From positions 1 to 23,698 of the forward strand of contig NZ_ONER01000021.1 in assembly GCF_900316895.1 (NCBI RefSeq): 23,698 nt of DNA, given 5' to 3'. The notes beneath the pieces are model-generated. The model made no database searches and was not told the origin of the DNA. It saw nothing but the letters and a program-made list of their open reading frames with translations. The translations under genes were made by a program, and so were the position numbers. This DNA comes from an uncultured Methanobrevibacter sp. (GTDB taxonomy: Archaea; Methanobacteriota; Methanobacteria; Methanobacteriales; Methanobacteriaceae). Of the stretch, positions 22,922 to 23,698 are shown in pieces; positions within the stretch are counted from its first letter, which is position 1; every line of letters begins with the position of its first letter.

Positions 22922-23451
22922 ACGAAACTATCGAAAACCTAAAGACAAGAAGAAGCATCAGAAAATTCAAGGACGAGCAAATCACTGACGAAGAATTACA
23001 AACAATTCTTGAAGCTGGAACATACGCTCCAACCGCAAGAGGCCTTCAGTCACCGAAAATCGTTGTAATACAGAATCCGGAAACAATCAAGGAATTGTCA
23101 GCATGGAACAGAAGTTTCTTTCCTGTAGACGTTCCGGATGACATGGATCCTTTCTACGGTGCAAAAACATTGCTGATTGTTCTGGCTGATGGTGAAATCC
23201 CAACATGGAAAGAAGACGGTTCAAGCGTATTGGCGGTGCTTGTAAATGCTGCACATGCTGTAGGCGTCGGGTCATGCTGGATTCACAGGGCCTATGACGA
23301 ATTCCAAAGCGAAAAGGGAAAAGAACTTCTAAAAGAATGGGGAATTCCTGAAACATATGAAGGAATCGGTCATGTCGTATTGGGCTATCCTGACATGGAA
23401 GCGCCGGAGCCTTTGCCTAGAAAAGAAGATTATATCTGTTTTGTAGATTAA
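22918..23451 (+). CDS. Nitroreductase family FMN oxidoreductase
   Basis: This 177-aa protein is of the nitroreductase fold, whose dimeric members use FMN and NAD(P)H or F420-type donors to reduce nitro compounds, quinones or other acceptors. The FMN-binding start is LKTRRSIRKFKD (Arg11, Ser13), then APTARGLQSPKIVVI, and SCWIHRAYDEF near residue 120. The C-terminus GIGHVVLGYPDMEAPEPLPR is typical. The ATG overlaps the MarR stop in an ATGA, with GTGAGG seven nucleotides upstream, so it is the last gene of the MATE operon. The natural substrate cannot be read from the sequence; the operon suggests toxic redox-active or aromatic compounds. Confidence 0.9.
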   Translation: MNETIENLKTRRSIRKFKDEQITDEELQTILEAGTYAPTARGLQSPKIVVIQNPETIKELSAWNRSFFPVDVPDDMDPFYGAKTLLIVLADGEIPTWKEDGSSVLAVLVNAAHAVGVGSCWIHRAYDEFQSEKGKELLKEWGIPETYEGIGHVVLGYPDMEAPEPLPRKEDYICFVD

Positions 23452-23453
23452 TT

Positions 23454-23495
23454 ATTTTAAAAAAAAAGAAATTTGAGATGAGTTAACACTCATCT
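23454..23495 (-). terminator. Terminator of argS overlapping its stop codon
   Basis: On the minus strand AGATGAGT (23495-23488) and ACTCATCT (23483-23476) form a perfect 8-bp stem with a 4-nt loop. Its first two bases are part of the TAG stop. A T-rich run extends to 23454. It also lies just after the convergent nitroreductase gene. Confidence 0.75.
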
Positions 23496-23698
23496 ACATT
23501 TTTTCAGGTGCTGAAACACCTAAAATATCTAAAGCGTTTTTAATGGTTGTCTTGGCTCTGTCAACCAAAATCAGCCTGGTATCCTCATCATCAGACCCGA
23601 TGACCTGTTCTGATTTGTAGAACTTGTTGAATGAACCGGCCAGGTCATGACAGTATTGTGCAATACCATGAACTCTCTTTTTGTTTGCACTTTCTTCA
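23494..23698 (-). CDS. argS: Arginyl-tRNA synthetase (C-terminal end only)
   Basis: Only the last 67 codons lie in the window; the gene continues past the right edge. The peptide includes GIAQYCHDLAGSFNKFY, SDDEDTRLILVDRA and a C-terminal LDILGVSAPEKM. This is the end of the DALR anticodon-binding domain of arginyl-tRNA synthetase: helices with FN-x-FY, an R-L-x-L segment, and the final L-G-x-x-x-P-E-x-M. The enzyme charges tRNA-Arg. The stop is TAG at 23496-23494 and lies at the foot of a terminator hairpin. It converges on the nitroreductase gene with a 42-bp gap. Confidence 0.9.
   Translation of the reverse strand, partial: EESANKKRVHGIAQYCHDLAGSFNKFYKSEQVIGSDDEDTRLILVDRAKTTIKNALDILGVSAPEKM

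Overview
The window reads as a chromosome segment of an AT-rich, host-associated methanogenic archaeon of the order Methanobacteriales, most likely Methanobrevibacter; the species cannot be fixed from the sequence alone. Support comes from a giant secreted adhesin-like protein with beta-helix and Ig-like repeats, a coenzyme F430 biosynthesis gene (cfbB), methanogenesis marker protein 12, a Cab-type carbonic anhydrase, archaeal TATA boxes with some leaderless starts, and GGTGAT/GAGGT ribosome binding sites. I see no rRNA, tRNA, insertion sequence, CRISPR array or phage gene.

Layout. (1) 1-7119, minus: the first 2373 codons of an adhesin-like surface protein whose C-terminus lies beyond the left edge. 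It has a signal peptide, three large homologous beta-helix modules and an array of at least seven Ig-like domains. (2) 7120-7452: a 333-bp non-coding divergent promoter region. (3) 7453-9862, plus: cfbB and a Wzy-like polytopic membrane polymerase, 1 bp apart. (4) 9892-10824, minus: a membrane-anchored protein with an Mrr-type nuclease fold that seems to have lost its catalytic E-x-K residues. (5) 11102-12301: surE, a 47-aa minus-strand protein, and a short Sm-like protein. (6) 12298-17185, minus: marker protein 12, ilvC, a beta-carbonic anhydrase, ilvN and ilvB, giving most of the common branched-chain amino acid pathway with a carbonic anhydrase inside it. (7) 17286-17853, plus: a DUF2085 membrane protein overlapping a tail-anchored zinc-ribbon protein. 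(8) 17850-20153, minus: argF and purD, each with its own promoter. (9) 20375-21022, plus: a small anchored Ig-like surface protein. (10) 21151-23451, plus: a tightly overlapping MATE exporter / MarR regulator / nitroreductase operon preceded by two palindromes 20 bp apart. (11) 23494-23698, minus: the C-terminal end of arginyl-tRNA synthetase.

How the genes work together. IlvB and IlvN form acetolactate synthase, which releases CO2. The carbonic anhydrase gene begins 3 nt after ilvN, so CO2/bicarbonate exchange is probably made with that enzyme. IlvC takes the next step from a separate transcript. The MATE-MarR-nitroreductase set looks like a self-regulated xenobiotic or redox-stress unit. 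The adhesin, the Ig-like protein and the Wzy-like polymerase point to an investment in the cell surface.

Most notable observations: the repeated modules of the adhesin and their patchy identity; the paired MarR-type operators; the degenerate membrane-tethered nuclease-like protein; carbonic anhydrase within the ilv cluster; and minus-strand transcript ends that repeatedly place a terminator hairpin over or beside the stop codon.
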